Source of the DNA: DT-110 sp030148525
GTDB lineage: Bacteria; Bacteroidota; Bacteroidia; Chitinophagales; Saprospiraceae
Direction: 5' to 3'
Length of the DNA stretch: 64,000 bases
Assembly: GCA_965227445.1 (NCBI GenBank)
Contig: OZ245751.1
Coordinates: 930,001 to 994,000, forward strand
Shown: in pieces, positions 8,657 to 17,311 of the stretch
How positions within the stretch are numbered: the stretch's first letter is position 1
How the letters are laid out: each line of letters opens with the position of its first letter
Program-made: the position numbers and the translations under genes
Notes under the pieces: generated by a model
What the model saw: the letters and a program-made list of their open reading frames with translations, nothing else
The model's database searches: none
What the model was told of the DNA's origin: nothing

Positions 8657-9130
8657 TTAATCTTCAACCGGAGGGATACGCAACATCTGACCCGGATAGA
8701 TCAGGTTCGGATCCTTCAGCATCGGCTTATTGGCGTCGAAAATGACCGGGTACTTCATAGCGTCGCCGTAGAATTCCTTGGCGATCTTCGATAGGGAGTC
8801 ACCCTTTTTCACTTCGTAAAATTTGGCTTCGGGTTCGGGCTTGGCGACTGTCATGCGGTCGTCTACTTTGGCGATCCCTTCGGTATTACCGAGCACGAGG
8901 ATCACCTTTTCTTTGTCGGCCTGGCTGGTGGCTTCACCGAAGGCGATTACGGTGTCTTCCTGGAGTTGGATGTAGAAATCGTTCAATTCGATGCCCAGGT
9001 CAGCTACGGCATCCATCATGGCTTTTTTGTTTTCCTCGCGAACGGCTTCCAGGGTGGCGGGGTCCGTTTTGTCTGATTTGCGTTTGAATAGTTTGGCTCC
9101 GGCATTTTTCAAGAAAGAGAATACTCCCAT
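8657..9130 (-). CDS. kbp: BON-LysM protein Kbp (YgaU-like potassium-binding protein)
   Basis: A 157-residue protein with a BON domain (about 30-95, including LVLGNTEGIAKVDD) followed by a LysM domain (about 105-155: KKGDSLSKIAKEFYGDAMKYPVIFDANKPML...IYPGQMLRIP). Length, domain order and the N-terminal MGVFSFLKNAGAKLF match E. coli Kbp/YgaU, known to bind K+ in the cytoplasm. No signal peptide is visible, consistent with that. Monocistronic, ending in the bidirectional terminator. Confidence 0.88.
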   Translation of the reverse strand: MGVFSFLKNAGAKLFKRKSDKTDPATLEAVREENKKAMMDAVADLGIELNDFYIQLQEDTVIAFGEATSQADKEKVILVLGNTEGIAKVDDRMTVAKPEPEAKFYEVKKGDSLSKIAKEFYGDAMKYPVIFDANKPMLKDPNLIYPGQMLRIPPVED

Positions 9131-9320
9131 GGATAGTTGATTTTGGTTTTTGAATTGATGTAATTAAATATCCGCATTTTAGACGGAAAAGGAGGGAGAG
9201 GTCACATTTTTTGTAGAGGAATTTTCCTTTTTGGCGAAAGCCGGAGAGAAATGAAACGGGAGCAGGGAGGTACATAGGTGAAACTTAACGTACAGATATA
9301 CCATAATTGCTGAAAAGCCT

Positions 9321-9328
9321 TATATTTG
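9321..9328 (+). promoter_or_regulatory. Bacteroidota -7 element (TATATTTG) for secDF
   Basis: An exact match to TAnnTTTG, the -7 element recognised by the Bacteroidota housekeeping sigma factor, 237 nt before the secDF start. No convincing TTTG-type -33 element stands at the usual distance. Confidence 0.55.
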
Positions 9329-9565
9329 CGGAGTTTTTGTTTGGAGGGCCAGCATGCTGGCTGTTGAGATGAGCGGTTTCTCATGGAGAAACCACGGGAA
9401 ACGGACAATTCATACTCGTTTATATATACGATTGAACCGAACCAATTACTCCTGTATAACGCAGGTGACTTCTCTTAGTTCGGACCGTTCCCCATCCCTG
9501 CGTCGCAAGCCAGTCCTACCTGCAAAACTTGGGTTTTATCTAACATTCTAAAGTGTAATTGTCTT
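9329..9565 (+). other. Long secDF leader with two hairpins
   Basis: If transcription begins after 9328 the secDF mRNA has a leader of about 230 nt. It contains the perfect palindrome GCCAGCATGCTGGC (9348-9361) and an 8-bp hairpin GGTTTCTC-ATG-GAGAAACC (9375-9393). A 65-codon frame inside it (9354-9551) has no protein-like features. A structured regulatory leader is possible but unproven. Confidence 0.35.
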
Positions 9566-12500
9566 ATGCAAGGAAAAGGAGTTGTAAAGTTCTTCCTTGT
9601 GGTCATGGCCATCGTAACGTTGGTCCAGTATCTGTTCATCCTCCCCACCAACCGGGTGGAGAAAAAGGCGGATGATCTGGCTACTGCTGCTTCGGTAGAT
9701 GCACCGGAAGAACAACAGAAAGAAGTCTATAAGCAGGTTCGAGCCGCTTATCTAGACTCCATGTCATCAGAGGAGATACTTAAGCTCCCTCTGCTGAAAA
9801 ACTACACCTACCAAGAGCTGAAAGGTCAGCAACTAGCCCTCGGGCTCGATTTGAAAGGTGGAATGAGCGTTGTCTTACAAGTAGACCTGCGCGAATTCAT
9901 CAGGACACTGTCAAACAACAACGAAGACCCTACACTAAACGAAGCGTTAGATGCCGCCAGCGAAGCCCAAAAAAATGCCCAATCGGATTACGTAACCCTG
10001 TTTGCGAACGAGTTCCGTAAAAACGAGGAAGGCAAAAAACTCGCACCCATTTTTGCCCGTAACGAAGCACTGCGGGAAGAAATTAATTTCGATACCCCCG
10101 ACGGAGAGGTTGTCCGTGTACTACGCCAAAAGGCCAATGAGACGGTACAATTGACCTTCCAACTATTAAAGGAACGGATCGATAAATTAGGGGTTGTACA
10201 ACCTAACGTATCCCTCGATGCCAGCCGCGACCTCATCCTGGTCGAGTTGCCCGGTATCGATAACCCCGAACGGGCCCGGAATTTCCTGCAGGCTGCCGCC
10301 AAACTGGAATTCTGGAATGTTTACCGCATCACGGATCCTGTAAACCCTGCTGCGCAGGGTGGAACAACGATTATGCAGGCTCTGGCCGAAGCTAATCAGA
10401 CGCTGAGCGAAACCATGGGTAATGGCGATCTGGAAAACCAGATGGTGTACGATACTATCTACGCCAAAGATACCCTTGGGAATGATATACTGACTGAGAT
10501 CGAGCGCATCGATACCACCGAACTGCCGTTCAATCTGAACTCAGGTCCGCTGTTCGACCTGATGCAACCCAATACCCAGGGCCTCAATGGCCTGGCCGTA
10601 ATGGGCCTGACCGAACGCAACCGTCGCGATCGTATCGATACCCTCCTGGCTCGCCCGGAAGTGCAAAACCTCTTCCCCCGCGACCTGGAGTGGCACTGGT
10701 CGGCCGATCCGGTAAAGAATTTCGAAACTGGTGAGATCACTAATAATTACGAGTTATACGCGATTAAGAAAGACGATGCCGAAGCACCACTGTCCGGTGA
10801 CCACGTTACCGGTGCCAATGCCGACTCGGACCCCATGACCAATCAAATGGTGGTTTCCCTGCGGATGGATAATACAGGTGCCAAAATCTGGGGGCAAATG
10901 ACGACCCAGGCGGCTCAGAATAACAACCGCGAAATTGCGATCCTCCTCGACGGTGAGGTCGTCTCCGCACCACGGGTGAACGAACCCATCCTTGGCGGTA
11001 GTTCTTCGATCAGCGGTAGCTTCTCGCTGCAGGAGGCCGAAGACCTCGCAACTATCCTGGAAATTGGTAAACTGCCCGCAACTACCCGCATCATTCAGCA
11101 ACAAACCGTAGGACCTACTCTCGGACAGCAGAATATCAATAAGTCTGTTCGCGCCCTGGTCGTTGGTTTCCTGCTGGTTCTTGGCTTTATGATCCTCTAC
11201 TACGGTGGAGCTGGTATTATTGCCATTGTAGCTCTGTTCCTCAACCTGTTCTTCATCTTTGGCGCCCTGGCTTCACTGGGTACTGTTCTTACGCTGCCGG
11301 GTATCGCCGGAATCGTACTGACCATCGGTATGGCCGTGGATGCCAACGTGATCATCTTCGAGCGGATACGGGAAGAGCTAAGGGAAGGTAAATCGACCCT
11401 GATGGCTATCAGCGATGGTTTCAAGAACTCGTACTCGGCCATCATCGATGCCAACGTAACGACGATCCTGACCGCCATGGTCCTGGCATACTTCGGTCTG
11501 GGGCCCATTAAGGGTTTCGCCGTGGTTTTGATCATTGGTGTGTTATCGTCGTTGTTCACGGCCGTTCTGGTCGGTCGCCTCATGTTTGACTGGTGGACCA
11601 GCAAAGGACGTAAGATCTCCTTCAATACCGGCTTCTCTAAAAATGCTTTTGCCAATCTGAACATCGATTGGCTCGGTAAGCGCAAGATGGCCTACGTCAT
11701 CTCGGGTGTCTTACTGACAGCAAGTATTGGTTCTTTTCTGGTACGTGGATTCGAGCTGGGGGTAGACTTTAAGGGAGGATATTCCTATAACGTTACCTTC
11801 GCCGATGGCACGGACGTACAGGCTGCCGAACTGCGCGAAGCATTGACCGCATCCTTCGAGGAGAGCGTACCGGTGGTAAAGGCCGTTGATACCGACAATA
11901 CCTTTAACGTTGTAACTGACTATCAGGTAGACAATACGGACGAAAATGCCTCTGATCTGGTAATGGCTGCTCTGTTTGAAGGCGTCAGTAATGTTGTCGG
12001 AGGAGAGAACACACTCGATAACTTTAGCGATGCCGACGGAGAAGGTACGCACGTGACCAGTTCCAGCAAAGTAGGACCGACGATTGCGGATGATATTAAG
12101 CAGAGTGCGGTCTATGCGGCCATTTTTGCCCTGTTGCTGATCTTCCTCTACATCTTCATTCGCTTTAGCAAGTGGCAATATTCACTGGGAGCTGTTGCGG
12201 CCCTGTTCCACGATAGTATTATCGTATTGGGTCTGTTCTCGGTATTCCACGGTGTACTTCCGATCAACCTGGAGATTGACCAGGCGTTCATCGCCGCTAT
12301 CCTGACGGTGATCGGTTACTCCATCAACGATACGGTGGTTGTATTCGACCGTATCCGGGAGTTTATGAACGCCTACACCAAGAAGTCGAAGGAGGAAGTG
12401 ATCAATATGGCGATCAACTCCACGGTAAGCCGTACGGTGATTACCTCGCTGACGACCCTGTTGGTGGTTGCCATCCTGTTCGTATTCGGTGGAACCAGTA

Positions 12501-12670
12501 TCAAAGGCTTTGCCCTGGCATTGCTGATCGGTATCATCGTAGGTACGTACTCATCCATCTTTGTGGCTACACCGGTTATGTCCGATCTTTCGGGTGACCT
12601 GAAGGCCAAGCCAAGCAAAGGTGCTAACACCGGCAAAGGATTCTCCAAAGCTATGGAGAAAGCACGATAA
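9566..12670 (+). CDS. secDF: Protein translocase subunit SecDF (fusion)
   Basis: A 1034-residue fusion of SecD and SecF, the proton-driven membrane partner of SecYEG that pulls exported proteins across. The N-terminal TM (about 8-26) is followed by the large P1 domain with the D1 signature GLDLKGGMSVVLQVD, then the six-TM block containing GMAVDANVIIFERIREEL. The SecF half starts near residue 710 (GVDFKGGYSYNVTF) and ends with GYSINDTVVVFDRIREFM. The fused form and the long P1 insertion are usual in Bacteroidota. A strong terminator follows directly. Confidence 0.96.
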   Translation: MQGKGVVKFFLVVMAIVTLVQYLFILPTNRVEKKADDLATAASVDAPEEQQKEVYKQVRAAYLDSMSSEEILKLPLLKNYTYQELKGQQLALGLDLKGGMSVVLQVDLREFIRTLSNNNEDPTLNEALDAASEAQKNAQSDYVTLFANEFRKNEEGKKLAPIFARNEALREEINFDTPDGEVVRVLRQKANETVQLTFQLLKERIDKLGVVQPNVSLDASRDLILVELPGIDNPERARNFLQAAAKLEFWNVYRITDPVNPAAQGGTTIMQALAEANQTLSETMGNGDLENQMVYDTIYAKDTLGNDILTEIERIDTTELPFNLNSGPLFDLMQPNTQGLNGLAVMGLTERNRRDRIDTLLARPEVQNLFPRDLEWHWSADPVKNFETGEITNNYELYAIKKDDAEAPLSGDHVTGANADSDPMTNQMVVSLRMDNTGAKIWGQMTTQAAQNNNREIAILLDGEVVSAPRVNEPILGGSSSISGSFSLQEAEDLATILEIGKLPATTRIIQQQTVGPTLGQQNINKSVRALVVGFLLVLGFMILYYGGAGIIAIVALFLNLFFIFGALASLGTVLTLPGIAGIVLTIGMAVDANVIIFERIREELREGKSTLMAISDGFKNSYSAIIDANVTTILTAMVLAYFGLGPIKGFAVVLIIGVLSSLFTAVLVGRLMFDWWTSKGRKISFNTGFSKNAFANLNIDWLGKRKMAYVISGVLLTASIGSFLVRGFELGVDFKGGYSYNVTFADGTDVQAAELREALTASFEESVPVVKAVDTDNTFNVVTDYQVDNTDENASDLVMAALFEGVSNVVGGENTLDNFSDADGEGTHVTSSSKVGPTIADDIKQSAVYAAIFALLLIFLYIFIRFSKWQYSLGAVAALFHDSIIVLGLFSVFHGVLPINLEIDQAFIAAILTVIGYSINDTVVVFDRIREFMNAYTKKSKEEVINMAINSTVSRTVITSLTTLLVVAILFVFGGTSIKGFALALLIGIIVGTYSSIFVATPVMSDLSGDLKAKPSKGANTGKGFSKAMEKAR

Positions 12671-12691
12671 GTCATCAATTGATGCCATATA

Positions 12692-12733
12692 CAAAGGGGC
12701 TTCCGAATACGTTCGGAAGCCCCTTTGCTTTTT
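12692..12733 (+). terminator. secDF intrinsic terminator
   Basis: Perfect 16-bp stem CAAAGGGGCTTCCGAA (12692-12707), loop TACG, then the complementary arm (12712-12727) and T-rich tail to 12733. The tail abuts the prophage attachment core. Its mirror side is A-rich, so before integration it could also have ended the facing tRNA-Thr transcript. Confidence 0.93.
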
Positions 12734-12760
12734 GAGCCAACCAGGGGACTCGAACCCCCG
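12734..12760. other. Prophage attachment site attL (27-bp core)
   Basis: 27-bp sequence beginning GAGCCAACCAGGGGACTCG, identical to 60719-60745, which is the acceptor and T-arm part of tRNA-Thr. Here the copy is only a tRNA fragment; sequence after it (from 12761) diverges from the tRNA. Identity plus the integrase gene inside the interval marks this as attL. Confidence 0.93.
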
Positions 12761-12791
12761 GAAAATAGGAGCCACTAACGGCGGGGCATAG

Positions 12792-12821
12792 GCCCGTAAA
12801 CCTCAGTGTTTGCGGGCTTTT
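12792..12821 (+). terminator. Hairpin/terminator near the left prophage end
   Basis: Stem GCCCGTAAAC (12792-12801) pairs with GTTTGCGGGC (12808-12817, one G-U) followed by TTTT. It may insulate the first prophage genes from rightward host transcription. Confidence 0.65.
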
Positions 12822-12885
12822 CTATTTTCTGATTCCGAATTATTCTGGAAAAAACAATAAAATCAGTGCACCATAAATTGCACCA

Positions 12886-12903
12886 TTCTGGAAAATTCCG
12901 TAA
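12886..12903. promoter_or_regulatory. Phage operator-like palindrome, copy 1
   Basis: Three mismatches from TTACGGAATATTCCGTAA; the right half ATTCCGTAA is intact and followed by TTTG. It lies 44 nt before the first early gene, and the stretch up to the ATG is similar to that after copy 5 (GGAATAAATCACAAC in both). Confidence 0.6.
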
Positions 12904-12947
12904 TTTGCACTAATAAGAAATATTCAGGAATAAATCACAACTACACA

Positions 12948-13199
12948 ATGAGAGAACACCTACTTGTCGAGGGCTTCCTATCCTACCTGGAACAGTCATC
13001 AGATTACATTGTCGAAAGGAAAAGCCGGTTTAGCGTTTTGCTTCGCCGAGCAAGGACCGGAAAACTGATCGGGGTTATCAATCCCAGCAAAGGCGTCACG
13101 GCTTTTGTCGATGTGCTCTTTTGCGGGGGCGTCTCCTACGGAGCAATGCATACACAAGGACTTTTTGAACAGGATAAAATCACAACACACAATGAGTAA
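12948..13199 (+). CDS. Early phage protein, unknown function
   Basis: An 83-residue protein with no recognised domain (SRFSVLLRRARTGKLIGVINPSKGVTAFVDVL suggests a small beta-rich fold). Start chosen at the ATG preceded by AAATCACAACTACACA, the phage leader motif. Its stop overlaps the recT start by 8 nt, implying translational coupling to the recombination genes. Confidence 0.65.
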   Translation: MREHLLVEGFLSYLEQSSDYIVERKSRFSVLLRRARTGKLIGVINPSKGVTAFVDVLFCGGVSYGAMHTQGLFEQDKITTHNE

Positions 13200-14085
13200 C
13201 ACACTTGAAGTAATTCAAAAGCGCTCAGTCGTCCAGCGCTTTTCCGATCTATTGGGCGAATCGAAGGCCGAAGGATTTGTGACCAACCTATTAGAGGTTG
13301 TGCGGTCTAACGCCCGCCTATCAAAGGCGAACCCCCAAACGGTCTTACACGCTGCCGCAACGGCCGCAAGCCTGGACCTACCGCTTACGCCCGGTTTGGG
13401 CTTTGCCTGGATTGTTCCGTACAACAACCGGCGGGCCGGAGAAATTCAGGCTCAATTCCAAATGGGGTACAAGGGGTATATCCAGTTAGCCCACCGCACC
13501 GGCCAGTATAGGGCGATCAATGCCGCCCCGGTATACGGTAATCAGTTCATCAGCTTCCAGACATTTCCCACCAGGCAGCTACGAGGAAACTTTGACCTTC
13601 CCCCGGAAGGGTCACCAGTCGGGTACGCCGCCTATTTTGTGTTGGTCAACGGGTTTGCCCATACTGAATACTGGACTGCCGAACAGATGGACCAGCACGG
13701 ATTGAAATACTCGCAATCTTACCGAGACTCTAAAAGCGTTTGGGCTTCCGACTACGATAAAATGGCATGTAAGACGGTACTAAAAACCGCACTGCACAAG
13801 TTCGGCCCCCTTGATCAGCGCATTGCGCTGGCCTACCAGGCCGACAGCAGCATACAGACCGAGGAAGGGCAGTACGAGTACCCCGACAATGAAACGCAAA
13901 GCATCAACTTTCAGGAGATCGACGAAAACAAGGAGAAAGCCCGCTTTTTGAAAGCCTTAGACCAAGCATCCACGCTGGAACGCCTGGACGAGCTAAAGCC
14001 ATACGCGGACAAGTACGATGCCGAACAGACTTTCCACGACAAATATCTAACCCTTGAAAACCAGCTACAAAATGCCAACCAGTAA
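13192..14085 (+). CDS. recT: RecT family single-strand annealing recombinase
   Basis: A 297-residue RecT-type annealing protein that pairs complementary strands during phage recombination. Family signatures include LHAAATAASLDLPLTPGLGFAWIVPYNN, the central QFQMGYKGYIQLAHRTGQYRAINA, and MACKTVLKTALHKFGPL near 220. The start at 13192 has the leader AAATCACAACACACA directly upstream; an in-frame ATG at 13105 would extend into the previous gene and is rejected. The exonuclease gene begins inside its last codons, giving a classic RecE/RecT-like pair. Confidence 0.92.
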   Translation: MSNTLEVIQKRSVVQRFSDLLGESKAEGFVTNLLEVVRSNARLSKANPQTVLHAAATAASLDLPLTPGLGFAWIVPYNNRRAGEIQAQFQMGYKGYIQLAHRTGQYRAINAAPVYGNQFISFQTFPTRQLRGNFDLPPEGSPVGYAAYFVLVNGFAHTEYWTAEQMDQHGLKYSQSYRDSKSVWASDYDKMACKTVLKTALHKFGPLDQRIALAYQADSSIQTEEGQYEYPDNETQSINFQEIDENKEKARFLKALDQASTLERLDELKPYADKYDAEQTFHDKYLTLENQLQNANQ

Positions 14086-14923
14086 GATGAAGATACGTGC
14101 AAGTGCCGCCGCCGCCCTCATGTGTGGTGTGCGGGGCTTGACCACTAAGCAGAACGAACGTCTGGAATACCTGAACAACCGCAAAAGCGACCCGTCCGAA
14201 AAGCCGCTGACCGACAAAATGGAAAAGGAGCGCAAGGCTTTAGCCGAGAAGAAGGCCGCGCCGTTTGAACTCAGCGCAACGGCAAAAACCCTGGTTGAAG
14301 ATACCTGGCTGCAAAACGAATATGACGCCCGCGAGCACCAGGAAAGTAAGCACACCCTAAAGGGGCAAATGTGCGAACAAGATGCAATAGAACTGGTGGA
14401 CCAGCTTCACCCAATACAGGGCTTTCGCATGAAGAACACCGACCGATTCAAAAAGGGGTATTTCGAGGGTACGCCCGACGTTGTACTAAAAGACCTGGGC
14501 CGCGTAGAAGACCTTAAAACCTCATGGGACTTGCGCACCTTCTACCGGGTCAAAAGTCTGGACAAGGCCTATTTCTGGCAAGGACAGGTATACATGTACC
14601 TGACCGGCACAAAGACTTTCCGGGTGTACTACTGCCTGGTTGACACCCCGGACGCTTTGATACAACGCGAGGAACTTTCTTTCTTCTATAAGTATGGCCA
14701 GGACTACGATAACCCGGAATACCTGGAAGCTATTGAGCAGGTACGCCGCTTGCATGAGGTCGAACACATACCCGCCGAAAAGCGATGCAAGATGTTTGAG
14801 TTTAGCTATTGGCCCGAAGGGGTCCGGGAACTCAAGGAGCGTTGTAAGGCAGCCCTAAAGTATTACAAGACTATTTCCCTGGACCAGATCGACCCAGTAA
14901 TCTTTGCAGATTACATGCCGTAA
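14072..14923 (+). CDS. YqaJ/RecE-like PD-(D/E)XK exonuclease
   Basis: A 283-residue nuclease expected to resect double-stranded ends so that RecT can load. Active-site residues are visible in GYFEGTPDVVLKDLGRVEDLKTSWD (Asp of GTPD, then D-x-K in EDLKTS), followed by the WQGQVYMYL helix with the conserved Q-x-x-x-Y of the YqaJ/lambda-exonuclease group. The start at 14072 overlaps recT by 14 nt; an internal ATG at 14087 is the alternative. The N-terminal ~80 residues are charged and helical. Confidence 0.82.
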   Translation: MPTSKMKIRASAAAALMCGVRGLTTKQNERLEYLNNRKSDPSEKPLTDKMEKERKALAEKKAAPFELSATAKTLVEDTWLQNEYDAREHQESKHTLKGQMCEQDAIELVDQLHPIQGFRMKNTDRFKKGYFEGTPDVVLKDLGRVEDLKTSWDLRTFYRVKSLDKAYFWQGQVYMYLTGTKTFRVYYCLVDTPDALIQREELSFFYKYGQDYDNPEYLEAIEQVRRLHEVEHIPAEKRCKMFEFSYWPEGVRELKERCKAALKYYKTISLDQIDPVIFADYMP

Positions 14924-14933
14924 ATTTGCATTT

Positions 14934-14953
14934 ATTACGGAATATTCCGTAAT
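14934..14953. promoter_or_regulatory. Phage operator-like palindrome, copy 2 (perfect)
   Basis: Perfect 20-bp palindrome with core TTACGGAATATTCCGTAA, starting 11 nt after the exonuclease stop and 173 nt before the next gene. The gap to 15127 otherwise holds weak hairpins and the leader AATACACAACACACA. Confidence 0.75.
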
Positions 14954-15126
14954 TACATTGGGTTTTAGATTGATTTGTTTAGTGAGTTAATAGGTGGCCC
15001 TGGTTCGTCCGGGGTCAATTTGACAGAAACAATCAGGCCGGGAAGGGTGCCCCTTTCCTAAATAGCTAACCGCTTCTTTTCTTCCCGTGCCTGGTTTTTA
15101 GAATAAATACACAACACACAAAGAGA

Positions 15127-15495
15127 ATGAATAAAGCACTAATCCTTAACGGGCGTGAAGTCTCCGCCCGTAATATCATCGAATTAAAGGCAGCCCTACG
15201 AAAAGATCAGGACGTACAGCGCTTAAACGAGCGTAGCCGCAACCTGTTTTTCAACATGCTTCCCAGCCTGTTCGAGATCAGCGAAGCACCAAGCATCGAC
15301 ATTCACCCAACACGTGGTAATATCGATCTAATGGTTGTAGAGGACAAAGCGCTGTCCATTATCCACAGGAAGCACACAACTATTGAAACCAGTAAGCGGG
15401 TACCGACCACTGATCTGTTTTCCTACGCTCTTTCAGTTGTAAAGGGCTGCCCGGGAGCTAGATTGTTCAGCCTGGAAGGTACCCGCAAGATTTGA
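15127..15495 (+). CDS. Early phage protein, unknown function
   Basis: A 122-residue protein without recognised domain (IELKAALRKDQDVQRLNERSRNLFFNML; basic, mixed alpha/beta). Preceded by the CA-rich leader ACACAACACACAAAGAGA. Followed by a terminator at 15538. Confidence 0.6.
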   Translation: MNKALILNGREVSARNIIELKAALRKDQDVQRLNERSRNLFFNMLPSLFEISEAPSIDIHPTRGNIDLMVVEDKALSIIHRKHTTIETSKRVPTTDLFSYALSVVKGCPGARLFSLEGTRKI

Positions 15496-15537
15496 GTAGT
15501 TCGTTATTAAATGTGTAAATCAGTGATTTTATTCCAG

Positions 15538-15565
15538 GGGTTGCCGGTTGTCGGCAGCCCTTTTT
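15538..15565 (+). terminator. Intrinsic terminator
   Basis: Stem GGGTTGCCG (15538-15546) with CGGCAGCCC (15552-15560), loop GTTGT, then TTTTT. It ends the early unit just before promoter module A. Confidence 0.85.
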
Positions 15566-15687
15566 AGTCGAAGAAAAACGCTGTTTAGTCGAAGAAAACG
15601 GAATCAAGGTGCGTTTTTATGTACCTTGTAGCTATAATTCTTAGTAAGAAGATGGGTGATTTTGCCCGAAATAAAACATAACACACA
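15563..15687 (+). promoter_or_regulatory. Composite promoter/leader module, copy A
   Basis: Two identical boxes TTTAGTCGAAGAAAA at 15563-15577 and 15584-15598 (21 nt apart), a dyad AAGGTGC (15606) / GTACCTT (15621) overlapping a -7-like TACCTTG, an RNA hairpin GGGTGATTTTGCCC (15654-15667), and the start-codon leader ACATAACACACA. Element order and spacing equal those of copies B (46318) and C (30512, minus). Confidence 0.75.
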
Positions 15688-15933
15688 ATGAAAGTAAAAG
15701 ACATGATCAGAGCTTTAGAAAGTCTCAGCAACCAAGATGCGGAAGTACGTATATCTGTGCGAGATCATTTTAGCCAGTATGGAGAACCCGCAACCGCTGA
15801 CTGGTCCCCTAAGCGTTACGGCTGGTCGTTTACCAACGGCAACCATTGTTCTTTAACTATCTACCTGGACGCAAAAGAGGTTGACGGCAAAGAAAAAGTA
15901 CCGAAAATAACTTACCGAAAACCTACATACTGA
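15688..15933 (+). CDS. Small phage protein, unknown function
   Basis: An 81-residue protein (MKVKDMIRALESLSNQDAEVRISVRDHFSQYGEP). Short proteins with this N-terminal pattern are widespread in phages and plasmids but have no assigned role. It is the only gene driven directly by promoter module A before the next hairpin leader. Confidence 0.65.
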   Translation: MKVKDMIRALESLSNQDAEVRISVRDHFSQYGEPATADWSPKRYGWSFTNGNHCSLTIYLDAKEVDGKEKVPKITYRKPTY

Positions 15934-15991
15934 TTCAATGCCACCCGGCCCCCGCCCTTCCAAGGTATAGGAGCCGGGTTAAGGTAGTGAA

Positions 15992-16025
15992 GGGCGATAC
16001 TGCCCGGAATTAAATCACAACACAC
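15992..16025 (+). promoter_or_regulatory. Hairpin plus CA-rich start leader
   Basis: GGGCGATACTGCCC (15992-16005) followed by GGAATTAAATCACAACACAC and the ATG. It matches the last two parts of the promoter module (hairpin start to ATG 34 nt) without the upstream boxes, so the hairpin and leader form a separable unit. Confidence 0.6.
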
Positions 16026-16730
16026 ATGAGTAACAACAAGAAAAAAGCCGTGGCCGCCAAAGTTGCGGCCCTAATGGCAAAGACTCAGGACAGCGCAAAC
16101 ACCACCGAGGCCGAAGCCGCTGCGGCCCTCAAAATGGCCCGCGCCCTGATGGACAAGTACGAACTTGATCAGTCAGACGTTGACCGCGCCAATGACCCAA
16201 TCGACTTTGAGGAAATCACCAAGTATCACGCTAAAAGGCCCTCAAATTGGATTGCTGGCATACTAAACCTGGTGGGCGATATTTTCGAGTGTATTCCATT
16301 CATCAATGAAGGCCGGGTTGGTTACATCGGCACCGAGGCCCGCCGGAAGGTAGCCGCATACACGGTAGATGCCCTGATCGTCAAGGGCAAGAAAGCCCGC
16401 CGGGAATACTTGAAGCATTGCAGCTACATCAGCCAGCGCAACCGGCAGTTTATGGCTGACAGTTTTAGCGCTGGTTGGACCGTAGGAGTGCGCGAAAAGG
16501 CCGCATACCTGGTACCAAACCCAACACCCAACGGTAAAGGCTTGGTTCCAGTGAAAGAGGCGGAAATTTGGCTAAACCAAAATTTCAGCGACTTAACCAC
16601 AACTACTGGCCGAGGCGCTAAAAACGTAAACCCAGCGGCATACAGCCAGGGCGAGAACGCCGGTCGAACGGTGAACCTACACAAGGCTACCAACGAGGGA
16701 CGCCGGGACAGCACGAAACAAATTCAGTAA
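16026..16730 (+). CDS. DUF2786 domain protein
   Basis: A 234-residue protein with an N-terminal DUF2786 segment (about 8-50: KVAALMAKTQDSANTTEAEAAAALKMARALMDKYELD), a helical domain common in phage and plasmid proteins of unknown role. The middle holds RREYLKHCSYISQRNRQFMADSFSAGW, the usual second conserved block. The biochemical function is not established. It belongs to the early, non-structural region. Confidence 0.8.
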   Translation: MSNNKKKAVAAKVAALMAKTQDSANTTEAEAAAALKMARALMDKYELDQSDVDRANDPIDFEEITKYHAKRPSNWIAGILNLVGDIFECIPFINEGRVGYIGTEARRKVAAYTVDALIVKGKKARREYLKHCSYISQRNRQFMADSFSAGWTVGVREKAAYLVPNPTPNGKGLVPVKEAEIWLNQNFSDLTTTTGRGAKNVNPAAYSQGENAGRTVNLHKATNEGRRDSTKQIQ

Positions 16731-16736
16731 CACATT

Positions 16737-16777
16737 GGGGACGAACAGCGCGTCCGGCCATTCGTCCCCGAATTTTA
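16737..16777 (+). terminator. Putative intrinsic terminator
   Basis: Stem GGGGACGAA (16737-16745) with TTCGTCCCC (16761-16769) around a 15-nt loop, followed by GAATTTTA. The T-run is weak, so efficiency is uncertain. Confidence 0.6.
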
Positions 16778-16789
16778 ATCCGATCAACG

Positions 16790-17200
16790 ATGAAAACACA
16801 CACGCAATACTTGGAAGAACTGGAAAAGCACTACGAGAAAAACCCGCCTGGATTTGACAACACGGGCCGCCCCCGGTATTGGTTCCGAGATCAAAAAACA
16901 GGGAAAGAAAAGGTTTGTGCCATTGGGTTTGCCATGAAAAGCCCGAGAAGGTTTACAGGTCTTCATGGAGATATAGACGACCTGAACCGAAACACTGGCG
17001 ACAACGGAGTAATGAAACACCTATACTTTCTCAAGCCAGAATACCGAAATCTGGACGTTTGTTTCCTACTTGAGGTTCAGCACTGGCACGATACAGCAAG
17101 CAATTGGAAGAGAGGTAAATTAACAGATGTAGGACAGCAAGAATTTCAAGAATTGAAAGACAAAGCATGTTGGCTCGACGAAGGGCCGCTAAACTTCTGA
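16790..17200 (+). CDS. Phage protein, unknown function
   Basis: A 136-residue protein (KNPPGFDNTGRPRYWFRDQKTGKEKVCAIGFAMKS). No domain recognised. It lies between a hairpin and operator copy 3 and is the last gene of the left early region. Confidence 0.6.
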   Translation: MKTHTQYLEELEKHYEKNPPGFDNTGRPRYWFRDQKTGKEKVCAIGFAMKSPRRFTGLHGDIDDLNRNTGDNGVMKHLYFLKPEYRNLDVCFLLEVQHWHDTASNWKRGKLTDVGQQEFQELKDKACWLDEGPLNF

Positions 17201-17210
17201 TTTGCTTTTC

Positions 17211-17228
17211 TTCCTGAATATTCCGTAA
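17211..17228. promoter_or_regulatory. Phage operator-like palindrome, copy 3
   Basis: Two mismatches from TTACGGAATATTCCGTAA, right half intact. It sits at the head of the terminase/structural unit, 45 nt before a strong terminator and 101 nt before terS. Confidence 0.65.
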
Positions 17229-17272
17229 TTTATACTCGGAACAAAGGAGTAAAGGAAAGTAGAACGCTGTTG

Positions 17273-17311
17273 AAAGGGCGCACACCTGCAAAGGTGTGTG
17301 ACCCTTTTTTT
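17273..17311 (+). terminator. Leader terminator before terS
   Basis: Stem AAAGGG..CACACCT (17273-17287) with AGGTGTG..CCCTTT (17292-17307) and a run of seven T. It lies between operator copy 3 and terS, so transcripts starting at the operator would meet it before any gene. Confidence 0.85.

Noticed and set aside
9354..9551. 65-codon frame in the secDF leader as a VemP-like arrest peptide
   Set aside because: No signal peptide or membrane segment, Arg-rich low-quality composition, and part of it merely translates the two hairpins.
11200..11685. 161-codon minus-strand frame
   Set aside because: Shadow of the SecDF transmembrane block.
13105..13191. Upstream ATG for recT
   Set aside because: The 29 extra codons overlap the preceding gene and the ideal leader motif lies directly before 13192.
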